Source: Geopsychrobacter sp.
Lineage (GTDB): Bacteria > Desulfobacterota > Desulfuromonadia > Desulfuromonadales > Geopsychrobacteraceae
DNA length: 7,985 nucleotides
Direction of reading: 5' to 3'
Assembly: GCA_030620915.1 (NCBI GenBank)
Contig: JAUXIR010000059.1
Coordinates: 1 to 7,985 of the forward strand
Shown: positions 1 through 5,398 of the stretch, piece after piece
How positions within the stretch are numbered: position 1 is the first letter of the stretch
Layout of the letters: each line of letters opens with the position of its first letter
Program-made: the position numbers and the translations under genes
Notes under the pieces: generated by a model
The model's database searches: none
What the model was told of the DNA's origin: nothing
The model's input: only the letters and a program-made list of their open reading frames with translations

Positions 1-711
1 AACGCCAGTTGGATCGATCTGTCGGTATTGGAAGATTGCGTTCGCGAGCAGCTCAACCAGAGCGCCTTCCGCCGTCAGGCGGTGCTCAACCCGCTCAAGG
101 TGACGATCACCAATTATCCGGCCGACAAGGTCGAAGAGCTCGAAGCACCCAACCATCCGCAACAACCGGAACGGGGAAGTCGGCTGCTGCCGTTCTGTAA
201 TGAACTCTGGGTTGAGCGTGATGATTTCATGGAAGAGCCGCCGAAGAAGTTCTTCCGTCTCGGCCCCGACCGTGAAGTGCGTTTGCGGAACGCATACATC
301 ATTAAGTGTGACGAGATCATCAAGGACGACAGCGGTGAAGTGGTCGAACTGAAATGCTCCGCCGATCTCGATACCCTCGGCAAGAACCCGGTCGGACGCA
401 AGGTCAAGGGGATCATCCACTGGGTTTCGGCGCGCCATGCGGTCAAGCTGCCGGTGCGGATTTACGACCGGTTGTTCAATCAGGAGAATCCCGATAAGGC
501 GGAGAACTATCTGGCGGCCCTCAACCCCGAATCGCTACAGCTCACCGAGGCGCTGGCCGAACCGAGCCTGCTCGCGGCCAAGGGCGGTGAAATCTTCCAG
601 TTCGAGCGGGTTGGTTATTTCAGTGTCGACGCCAAGGATTCGCAGCAGGGCAAGCCGGTCTTTAACCGTGTCGTGACCCTGCGCGACGCCTGGGCGAAAC
701 AGAAGAACTAG
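1..711 (+). CDS. glnS: Glutaminyl-tRNA synthetase, C-terminal part (5' truncated by the window)
   Basis: Cytoplasmic enzyme that charges tRNA-Gln with glutamine. The frame is open from base 1, so the catalytic Rossmann domain lies outside the window. The 236 visible residues match, by recall, the C-terminal half of E. coli GlnRS, which forms the two beta-barrel anticodon-binding domains. Recognisable stretches are NPLKVTITNYP at residues 31-41, LPFCNELWVERDDF at about 63-76, EVRLRNAYIIKCDEI, the conserved GRKVKGIIHWVSARHA near residue 130, and the terminal PVFNRVVTLRDAWAKQ. The end coincides with the usual GlnRS C-terminus, so no YqeY-like extension is fused. The presence of GlnRS suggests direct glutaminylation in this organism. 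cysS follows in the same direction after 165 bp. I see no clear intrinsic terminator between them, so read-through is possible. The identification is firm; only the 5' part is missing. Confidence 0.96.
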   Translation, partial: NASWIDLSVLEDCVREQLNQSAFRRQAVLNPLKVTITNYPADKVEELEAPNHPQQPERGSRLLPFCNELWVERDDFMEEPPKKFFRLGPDREVRLRNAYIIKCDEIIKDDSGEVVELKCSADLDTLGKNPVGRKVKGIIHWVSARHAVKLPVRIYDRLFNQENPDKAENYLAALNPESLQLTEALAEPSLLAAKGGEIFQFERVGYFSVDAKDSQQGKPVFNRVVTLRDAWAKQKN

Positions 712-876
712 GCCGAAATTCAAGTGGCCACCACCAAAATTAGGCGCTCTTAGGCGAGGCACCAGGCACGAAGAAAACCTAAAGTCTTTGACCTATTAAG
801 GCGTCTAAGAATTTCTTGATAACCTTAGTGGCTTGAGCGAGCGAAGCGGCAAAAAAATGATTTTCAGGAGTTATGT
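712..876 (+). repeat. glnS-cysS spacer with short repeated motifs
   Basis: This 165-bp spacer is AT-richer than the flanking genes. It holds TTAGGCG twice (740-746 and 750-756), AGGCAC twice in close succession (around 757-769), the palindrome GTGGCCAC (724-731) and a GAGCGAGCGAAGCGGC segment (835-850) just before the cysS ribosome binding site. Such wording looks like a dispersed intergenic repeat rather than coding sequence, but only one copy is visible here. A TTGACC hexamer at 788-793 has no convincing -10 partner at the right distance, so no promoter is called. The cysS ribosome binding site AGGAG is at 866-870. Confidence 0.3.
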
Positions 877-2319
877 ATGAGTTTGCGCGTCTACAATACA
901 ATGAGCGGTAAAAAGGAAGAATTTGAACCGCTGGTTCCCGGCAAGGTCAAGATGTATGTCTGTGGAGTGACGGTTTACGACTACTGTCATATCGGCCATG
1001 CGCGTGCCAATATCGTCTTTGATATTATCTACCGCTATCTGCAGTTTTCCGGTTTCGATGTGACCTATGTGCGCAATTACACCGATGTCGACGACAAAAT
1101 CATCAAGCGCGCCAACGAACGCGGGATCAGCAGCAAGGAGCTCTCCGAAGAGTTTATCCGCGCCTTCGATGAGGATATGGCGACCCTCGGCCTGGCTATC
1201 CCGACCCACCAACCGAAGGCGACCGCATATATCCCGCAGATCATCGAAATCTGCCAGAAGCTGATCGATAAGGGCCTCGCCTACGCTGTCGGAGGAGATG
1301 TCTACTATCGCGTCGGCAAATTCCCGAACTACCTCAAGCTGTCGAAGCGCAACATGGAAGAGATGCAGGCCGGTGCGCGGGTCACTCCCGGCGAGCTGAA
1401 AGAGGATCCGATGGATTTTGCGCTCTGGAAAGGCGTCAAGCCGGACGAGCCGAGCTGGGAATCGCCCTGGGGAGCAGGCCGGCCAGGCTGGCATATCGAA
1501 TGTTCGGCGATGAGTTCCGCGCTGCTCGGTGATACCTTCGATATTCACGGCGGTGGACGCGATCTGATCTTTCCGCACCATGAAAACGAGATTGCCCAGT
1601 CGGAAGGTGTCAGTGGCAAGCCATTCGTCAAATACTGGCTGCACAACGGCTTCGTGAATATCAATCAGGAGAAGATGAGTAAGTCGCTCGGTAACTTCTT
1701 CACCATCCGCGATATCCTCAAGCGCTACAATCCTGAGGTGCTGCGTTTCTTCATCCTGAGCGCCCATTATCGCTCACCGATCGATTTTTCAGATCAGAAT
1801 CTAATCGATGCCGAAGCGGGTTTGAGTCGTTTCTATGAGGCATTGCAGGCCGGTGATGAGGCGATTGAGGGGGCCGAGAAGGGTGTGGCCGCCGAAGATG
1901 GGGCGAAATTGGATGAGAAATATCGGGCCGCCATGGATGATGACTTCAACAGTGCGCTGGCCATCGCTCATCTGTTCGAAGCGGTGCGCACCGTTAATCG
2001 CCTGATTGCAACCAAGAAATTTCGCAAAAAAGCTGAGTTAGTCGCCACCGTCGCCGATCTTCTACCGCGGATTCGGAGCTTTGGCGGGGTGTTGGGAATT
2101 CTGCAAGCCGATCCTGCGACCTGGTTGGATCAGCAAAAAATAGCCGGTTTGGCCGATCTTGGGGTTGAGGTCGGTGAAATAGAGGCGGCGATTGAAGCAC
2201 GCCTGCAGGCACGTCAGGATAAGGACTATGCCCGTGGTGATGAGATTCGTGACGAACTCGATGCGCGCGGTATTCTACTGCTGGATGGCGCAAAAGGGAC
2301 AAGCTGGAAGCTTAAATAG
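877..2319 (+). CDS. cysS: Cysteinyl-tRNA synthetase
   Basis: Class I aminoacyl-tRNA synthetase that activates cysteine and loads it on tRNA-Cys in the cytoplasm. The protein has 480 residues, close to the usual 460-ish. The ATP-binding HIGH motif is at residues 38-41 and KMSKS at 266-270. All four ligands of the zinc that selects cysteine are present: C29, C209 (in WHIECSAMS), H234 and E238 (in FPHHENE). The last three and the KMSKS numbering equal those of E. coli CysRS. The C-terminal part, from about residue 340, is the helical DALR-type anticodon domain, ending in a basic KGTSWKLK. The start is fixed by AGGAG at 866-870, six bases before ATG. Another ATG at 873 is out of frame. The gene sits downstream of glnS in the same direction, a pairing of two tRNA synthetases. 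Nothing looks damaged. Confidence 0.98.
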   Translation: MSLRVYNTMSGKKEEFEPLVPGKVKMYVCGVTVYDYCHIGHARANIVFDIIYRYLQFSGFDVTYVRNYTDVDDKIIKRANERGISSKELSEEFIRAFDEDMATLGLAIPTHQPKATAYIPQIIEICQKLIDKGLAYAVGGDVYYRVGKFPNYLKLSKRNMEEMQAGARVTPGELKEDPMDFALWKGVKPDEPSWESPWGAGRPGWHIECSAMSSALLGDTFDIHGGGRDLIFPHHENEIAQSEGVSGKPFVKYWLHNGFVNINQEKMSKSLGNFFTIRDILKRYNPEVLRFFILSAHYRSPIDFSDQNLIDAEAGLSRFYEALQAGDEAIEGAEKGVAAEDGAKLDEKYRAAMDDDFNSALAIAHLFEAVRTVNRLIATKKFRKKAELVATVADLLPRIRSFGGVLGILQADPATWLDQQKIAGLADLGVEVGEIEAAIEARLQARQDKDYARGDEIRDELDARGILLLDGAKGTSWKLK

Positions 2320-2340
2320 TATTTAATCTGGGATAAGGTA

Positions 2341-2349
2341 TGCAATAAT
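2341..2349 (+). promoter_or_regulatory. Possible extended -10 promoter for the cytochrome gene
   Basis: TGCAATAAT at 2341-2349 reads as an extended -10 element (TGn followed by AATAAT, 5 of 6 to TATAAT). The best upstream hexamer, TTTAAT at 2322-2327, is a poor -35 at 16 bp. If used, transcription would start near 2356, shortly before the ribosome binding site TGGAGGG (2373-2379). The cytochrome gene could also be read from the cysS transcript, 64 bp upstream. Confidence 0.3.
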
Positions 2350-2383
2350 CCCCAATCAACTTTTATCTGCCCTGGAGGGCCCG

Positions 2384-2728
2384 ATGATTAAAATACGAAT
2401 CGCTATGCTGCTGCTTGTCGGGGTGCTGATCGGAGCAGCAATCGCTTGGGCCGCGGAGCAACCTACAGTTGTAACGATGAAGAACAAGCAGGGTGAAGTC
2501 TTTTTTCATCATGAGGAACACCTGGTTGCAGTGAATGACTGCACCGATTGTCATCATATGGGGATCGAAGCCGGCGGTTGCCGCGGCTGCCACGGGGTCG
2601 ATCGAGAGGTCCCGCGCTTGAAACATGCCTTTCACCGCCAGTGCCGCAACTGTCATATCAAGAATGGTGGCCCGACCGAATGTGATACCTGTCATGATGT
2701 CAGCAAGAAGACGCGCGCTGCGAAATGA
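2384..2728 (+). CDS. Small periplasmic tetraheme c-type cytochrome (cytochrome c3/c7 family)
   Basis: The protein has 114 residues and is probably an electron carrier in the periplasm. Residues 1-23 form a Sec signal peptide: basic start MIKIR, a hydrophobic core, and AWA before the predicted cut near residue 23. The mature part of about 91 residues carries four CxxCH haem-binding motifs: C53-H57 (CTDCH), C66-H70 (CRGCH), C87-H91 (CRNCH) and C100-H104 (CDTCH). Candidate distal axial histidines are H42, H43, H46, H58 (directly after the first motif), H81 and H84, enough for bis-histidine ligation of all four haems. This layout is that of class III cytochromes. Family knowledge: c7 proteins of Geobacter type have three haems in about 70 residues, and Desulfovibrio c3 has four in about 107. 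This one is tetraheme but compact. The start is supported by TGGAGGG five bases upstream and by the signal peptide. It lies alone between cysS and a strong terminator, so its redox partner is not shown here. Confidence 0.93.
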   Translation: MIKIRIAMLLLVGVLIGAAIAWAAEQPTVVTMKNKQGEVFFHHEEHLVAVNDCTDCHHMGIEAGGCRGCHGVDREVPRLKHAFHRQCRNCHIKNGGPTECDTCHDVSKKTRAAK

Positions 2729-2730
2729 TA

Positions 2731-2763
2731 AAAAAGGTCGCCTCTGCAAGAGGTGGCCTTTTT
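2731..2763 (+). terminator. Strong rho-independent terminator after the cytochrome gene
   Basis: A 15-bp stem (2731-2745 with 2749-2763) containing two G-U pairs closes a 3-base loop. The 3' arm ends in TTTTT and the 5' arm begins with AAAAA, so the hairpin could stop transcription from either side. It begins two bases after the cytochrome stop codon and separates that gene from the aconitase transcription unit. Confidence 0.9.
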
Positions 2764-2867
2764 CATATTCGGCAGGCAAGCTCAGCCAGGCTCGACAGAT
2801 TTAAATAGATCTACCCCCCGCTCATCTCCCCTCTCCCGGGTCTCCGGTTTGAATTCGCCAGTTGGTT

Positions 2868-2873
2868 TATAAT
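2868..2873 (+). promoter_or_regulatory. acn: Probable -10 box of the aconitase promoter
   Basis: A perfect TATAAT lies 85 bases before the aconitase ATG, downstream of the terminator that ends the previous unit. TTGAAT at 2849-2854 resembles a -35 box, but the spacing is only 13 bp, and no good hexamer is found at 16-18 bp. The promoter may therefore be activator-dependent or rely on the strong -10. The expected transcript start is near 2880, leaving a leader of about 80 nt. No operator is recognised in 2764-2848. Confidence 0.5.
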
Positions 2874-2878
2874 GACAA

Positions 2879-2949
2879 AAAGGAGGCCTTGCTGATCCTT
2901 CTTGTCTCTTCCTCCTTTGGCTACTGTTGGATATAGAGTCGCGAAGGAG
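2879..2949 (+). promoter_or_regulatory. Aconitase leader with mutually exclusive pairings around the ribosome binding site
   Basis: AAAGGAGG (2879-2886) is perfectly complementary to CCTCCTTT (2911-2918). The same pyrimidine block, CTCCTT (2913-2918), is also complementary to the aconitase ribosome binding site AAGGAG (2944-2949). The two pairings cannot coexist, so the leader could shift between a form hiding the binding site and a form freeing it. A 7-base direct repeat GAGTCGC (2936-2942 and 2947-2953) flanks the site. The purine block at 2881-2886 could itself serve as a ribosome binding site for a 15-codon frame from TTG 2889 to TAG 2936, but the 2-base spacing is too short to trust. The pairings are visible; a regulatory role is inference. 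Confidence 0.35.
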
Positions 2950-2958
2950 TCGCTTAAG

Positions 2959-4968
2959 ATGGCAAAAAATCTGACTGAAAAAATAATAGCGCAACATCTG
3001 GTTGAGGGTCGCATGGTCGCCGGCGAAGAGATCGGCATTCGGATTGATCATACTCTGCTGCAGGATGCCACCGGGACCATGGCGATGCTCGAATTTGAAG
3101 CCCTTGGTCTTGAGCGGGTCAAGGTTGAGTTGGCGGCCCAGTATGTCGACCATAATCTGTTGCAGACCGATTTCAAAAATGCCGACGATCACAAGTATCT
3201 GCGTACCGCCTGCGCCCATTACGGGATTCACTACTCGGAACCGGGCAACGGTATATCGCATATCGTCCACATGGAACGTTTTGGTCGTCCCGGCCTGACG
3301 CTGCTCGGCGCCGATAGCCATACCCCCGGTGCCGCCGGAGTCTCGATGCTGGCGATGGGGGCTGGCGGTATGGATGTCGCCCTGGCGATGGCCGGGTATC
3401 CCTATCACTTCCCCTGCCCGAAAGTGCTGGGGGTCAAACTGAGTGGCACCTTGCCCGCCTGGGTCAGCGCCAAGGACCTGATTCTTGAAATGCTCAGACG
3501 CTATGATGTCAAGGGCTGTACCGGCAAGGTGGTTGAGTATTATGGCCCGGGGGTCAAGAATCTCTCGGCGACCGACCGCATGACGATCGGCAACATGGGC
3601 ACCGAACTGGGGGCGACTTCGACGGTTTTCCCCTCCGACGCACAGACGCGTCGATGGCTGCGGGCACAGGGTCGTGAGACCGACTGGCAGGAGCTGCAGG
3701 CCGATGCCGGATGCAGCTATGATGAGCACGCGGAGCTGGATCTTACTACTCTCGAACCGCTGATCGCCTGTCCGACCTCACCGGGTAATATCAAACGCAT
3801 CAGTGAAGTGGCCGGTACCAGGGTCGATCAGGTCATTGTCGGCTCCAGCGTCAACGGCACCTACCGCGACCTGATGATGACCGTGGAGATCGTCAAGGGC
3901 AAGCATGCCGCTGCCGAGTTATCCTTTCATGTCAATCCGGGCAGCCGTCAGGTACTGGAGAATGTGGCCGAAAGCAGTGGCGTCATGCCCCTGCTGCTGG
4001 CCGGTGCGCGTATCCATCAGTCCGGCTGTCTGGGCTGCATCGGCATGGGACAGGCCCCGGGAACCGATCAGGTCAGCCTGCGCACCTTCCCGCGTAACTT
4101 CCCCGGTCGCTCTGGAACCAAGGGAGACCGAGTCTACCTCTGTTCGCCCGAAACCGCAGCCGCTTCGGCCTTAAAGGGTGTGATCACCGACCCGCGCGAG
4201 CTAGCCGCCGAGATGGCCTGGCCGCAGGTTATCCAGCCAGACAAGTATATCGTCGATACTTCATCGCTGATTTCCCCCGCTCCAGAGGCCTTCAGGACCG
4301 AGGTGGTGCGCGGACCGAATATCAAGCCGTTCCCCAAGTTTGAGAGCCTCCCCAAGACCCTCAAGGCCAGGGTGGTGCTCAAGGTCGAGGATAATATCTC
4401 CACCGATGGCATCATGCCGGCAGGGAGCAAGGTGCTGCCGCTGCGTTCCAATATCGAGGCGATCAGCGAGTTCGTTTTCTATCAGCTCGATCCGCAATTT
4501 TATCTGCGCTGCAAGGGGTTTGGCCAGTCGGTGGTGATTGGCGGCGACAACTACGGCCCGGGTTCGAGCCGCGAACATGCGGCGCTGGCCCCGCGTTATC
4601 TCGGGGTGCGGGCTAAGATCGTCAAGAGTTTCGCGCGTATCCATAAGGCCAATCTGTGTAACTTCGGGATTCTACCGCTGACGTTCAAGGATCCGGCGGA
4701 CTACGCAGCGGTCAAGGCCGGTGATCCGCTGCTGATCGCCGATGTGCGCCAGCACCTGGAGGCGGGAGATACCGAATTGAGGGTTAAAATCGGCGCGCGT
4801 GAAATCATTACCCTGCTGGAGGTTTCCCCACGCCAGCGCCAGCACTTGATTGCCGGCGGCACGCTGAACTATATCCGACTGATACTCAAGGCCGAAAATA
4901 AAAAAAACCCGCGCAGATCGGCGCGAGGGCGGCGAGAGCGGCCGAACAGACACGATTCGGCGGCATAG
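2959..4968 (+). CDS. acn: Aconitate hydratase, short single-subunit (Aquifex-type) family
   Basis: Iron-sulfur enzyme interconverting citrate and isocitrate through cis-aconitate in the citric acid cycle (cytoplasm). It has 669 residues, nearer the roughly 650-residue Aquifex-type branch than AcnA/AcnB (about 870-890). ATG 2959 is chosen because AAGGAG lies at 2944-2949; frame upstream of it is open but lacks a better start. The N-terminal three-domain core shows DATGTM near residue 37, DSHTP with D119 and H121, and GAGGMDVALAMAG. The swivel domain, from about residue 475, shows NISTDGIMPAG and GPGSSREHAAL with S536, S537 and R538, the substrate-binding serines and arginine. Two cluster cysteines are present, C357 and C360 in GCLGCIG. 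The third expected ligand, the Cys of the GSCTN motif, is Ser297 (GSSVNG). The last ~25 residues after YIRLIL are a basic, low-complexity tail that overlaps the terminator of the convergent gene and is unlike the family's usual end. The family is certain; the cluster state is uncertain. Confidence 0.93.
   Translation: MAKNLTEKIIAQHLVEGRMVAGEEIGIRIDHTLLQDATGTMAMLEFEALGLERVKVELAAQYVDHNLLQTDFKNADDHKYLRTACAHYGIHYSEPGNGISHIVHMERFGRPGLTLLGADSHTPGAAGVSMLAMGAGGMDVALAMAGYPYHFPCPKVLGVKLSGTLPAWVSAKDLILEMLRRYDVKGCTGKVVEYYGPGVKNLSATDRMTIGNMGTELGATSTVFPSDAQTRRWLRAQGRETDWQELQADAGCSYDEHAELDLTTLEPLIACPTSPGNIKRISEVAGTRVDQVIVGSSVNGTYRDLMMTVEIVKGKHAAAELSFHVNPGSRQVLENVAESSGVMPLLLAGARIHQSGCLGCIGMGQAPGTDQVSLRTFPRNFPGRSGTKGDRVYLCSPETAAASALKGVITDPRELAAEMAWPQVIQPDKYIVDTSSLISPAPEAFRTEVVRGPNIKPFPKFESLPKTLKARVVLKVEDNISTDGIMPAGSKVLPLRSNIEAISEFVFYQLDPQFYLRCKGFGQSVVIGGDNYGPGSSREHAALAPRYLGVRAKIVKSFARIHKANLCNFGILPLTFKDPADYAAVKAGDPLLIADVRQHLEAGDTELRVKIGAREIITLLEVSPRQRQHLIAGGTLNYIRLILKAENKKNPRRSARGRRERPNRHDSAA
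4898..4929 (-). terminator. Intrinsic terminator of the minus-strand 71-codon gene, inside the aconitase 3' end
   Basis: Read on the minus strand, CCCTCGCGC and GCGCGGG form a GC-rich stem (4921-4929 with 4908-4914, one bulged base, loop 4915-4920) followed at once by eight T residues (4907-4900). It lies about 50 bases past the stop of the minus-strand gene and entirely within the aconitase coding region. On the plus strand no T run follows the stem, so it should not terminate aconitase transcripts. Confidence 0.8.
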
Positions 4969-4981
4969 ATCGATCACTCCT

Positions 4982-5197
4982 TCAGATCATCGGGCCTGAT
5001 TTTATGTGGCTCAGCTCTTCACATTCACCAAAGGTCCAGCAGCGCATCTGGCCTTGCGGGGTACGCACCACCAAGTGCACCGTCTGGCGGATACAACTGG
5101 TGACCATGCCGTGTTCGCTGCTGTTGGGATGGGTGATGAATGCGTCCTGTCCTGAATCGGCGACCTGACACAAATGCTCGTATGACTCTTTTTTCAT
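4982..5197 (-). CDS. Conserved-looking small protein of unknown function (71 residues)
   Basis: I do not recognise this family. The gene looks real. AAAGGAG stands 6 bases before the ATG on the minus strand, a strong intrinsic terminator follows the stop, and no longer frame competes for the space. The product is cytoplasmic by appearance, with no signal peptide or membrane segment. It has four cysteines (C10, C35, C53, C59) and histidines at 8, 23, 29, 41 and 64, so metal binding or a disulfide is conceivable but not shown. The middle, residues 31-55 (MVTSCIRQTVHLVVRT through MRCWTF), alternates in the manner of beta strands and suggests a small beta domain. It is convergent with aconitase (14 bp between the two stop codons) and divergent from metC, with which it shares a promoter region. 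No function can be assigned from this context. Confidence 0.72.
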   Translation of the reverse strand: MKKESYEHLCQVADSGQDAFITHPNSSEHGMVTSCIRQTVHLVVRTPQGQMRCWTFGECEELSHIKSGPMI

Positions 5198-5207
5198 GAC
5201 GGACTCC

Positions 5208-5236
5208 TTTCCATTGTTCTATGGTTTCAGTATAAG
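5208..5236 (+). promoter_or_regulatory. Probable metC promoter, overlapping a minus-strand -10-like box
   Basis: TTTCCA (5208-5213, 4 of 6 to TTGACA) and TATAAG (5231-5236, 5 of 6 to TATAAT) are separated by an ideal 17 bp. The expected start is near 5243, giving a leader of about 155 nt for metC. On the minus strand TATACT (5234-5229) shares the TATA core and could be the -10 of the divergent 71-codon gene, though its -35 region is poor. The metC -35 also overlaps the ribosome binding site of the divergent gene. The palindrome AGATATCT is at 5235-5242. Confidence 0.5.
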
Positions 5237-5250
5237 ATATCTACAAAATT

Positions 5251-5398
5251 GTCGTGCGACAGCCCAGTACCCTGTTTTTCAAAAAATTGGTAAGATTGCG
5301 CCGGGATTTGACGTGCCGGCAAGGCGTGAAAGCCTATGGAGTACAGGGTCCCAAGAGGCTGTCGGACTATCCATGAAACGACTTAAAAAGGGTGGAAA
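5251..5398 (+). promoter_or_regulatory. Structured metC leader, candidate cis-acting RNA
   Basis: The segment folds into nested helices by eye: outer stem 5257-5264 with 5357-5364 (CGACAGCC/GGCTGTCG, extendable by 5251-5253 with 5365-5367 across a bulge), inner stem 5269-5275 with 5343-5349 (ACCCTGT/ACAGGGT), and two hairpins inside it, 5300-5304 with 5316-5320 (GCCGG/CCGGC) and 5322-5325 with 5332-5335 (AGGC/GCCT, loop GTGAAA). Two further pairings compete or form a pseudoknot: ATGGA (5336-5340) with TCCAT (5370-5374), and ACCCT (5269-5273) with AGGGT (5389-5393) of the metC ribosome binding site. It begins a few bases after the predicted transcript start, as a 5'-leader regulator would. It does not match the consensus of SAM-I, SAM-II, SAH, cobalamin, TPP or GEMM elements as I remember them. 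A small inverted-repeat mobile remnant is the main alternative. Confidence 0.5.

Noticed and set aside
788..820. TTGACC as a cysS -35 box
   Set aside because: No acceptable -10 hexamer lies 16-18 bp downstream; the nearest AT-rich candidates are at the wrong spacing.
871..1767. 298-codon open frame on the minus strand opposite cysS
   Set aside because: It lies entirely antisense to a gene with all catalytic motifs intact, and its translation has no recognisable domain. It is a codon-bias shadow.
2782..3729. 315-codon open frame on the minus strand across the aconitase start
   Set aside because: It overlaps the aconitase promoter, leader and conserved core. The translation is composed of shadow-like sequence without motifs.
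5387..5398. AGGGTGGA before metC resembles the T-box sequence
   Set aside because: The ACCGCG that follows in T-boxes is absent, and no Stem I with a specifier loop is seen. The match is explained by the ribosome binding site.
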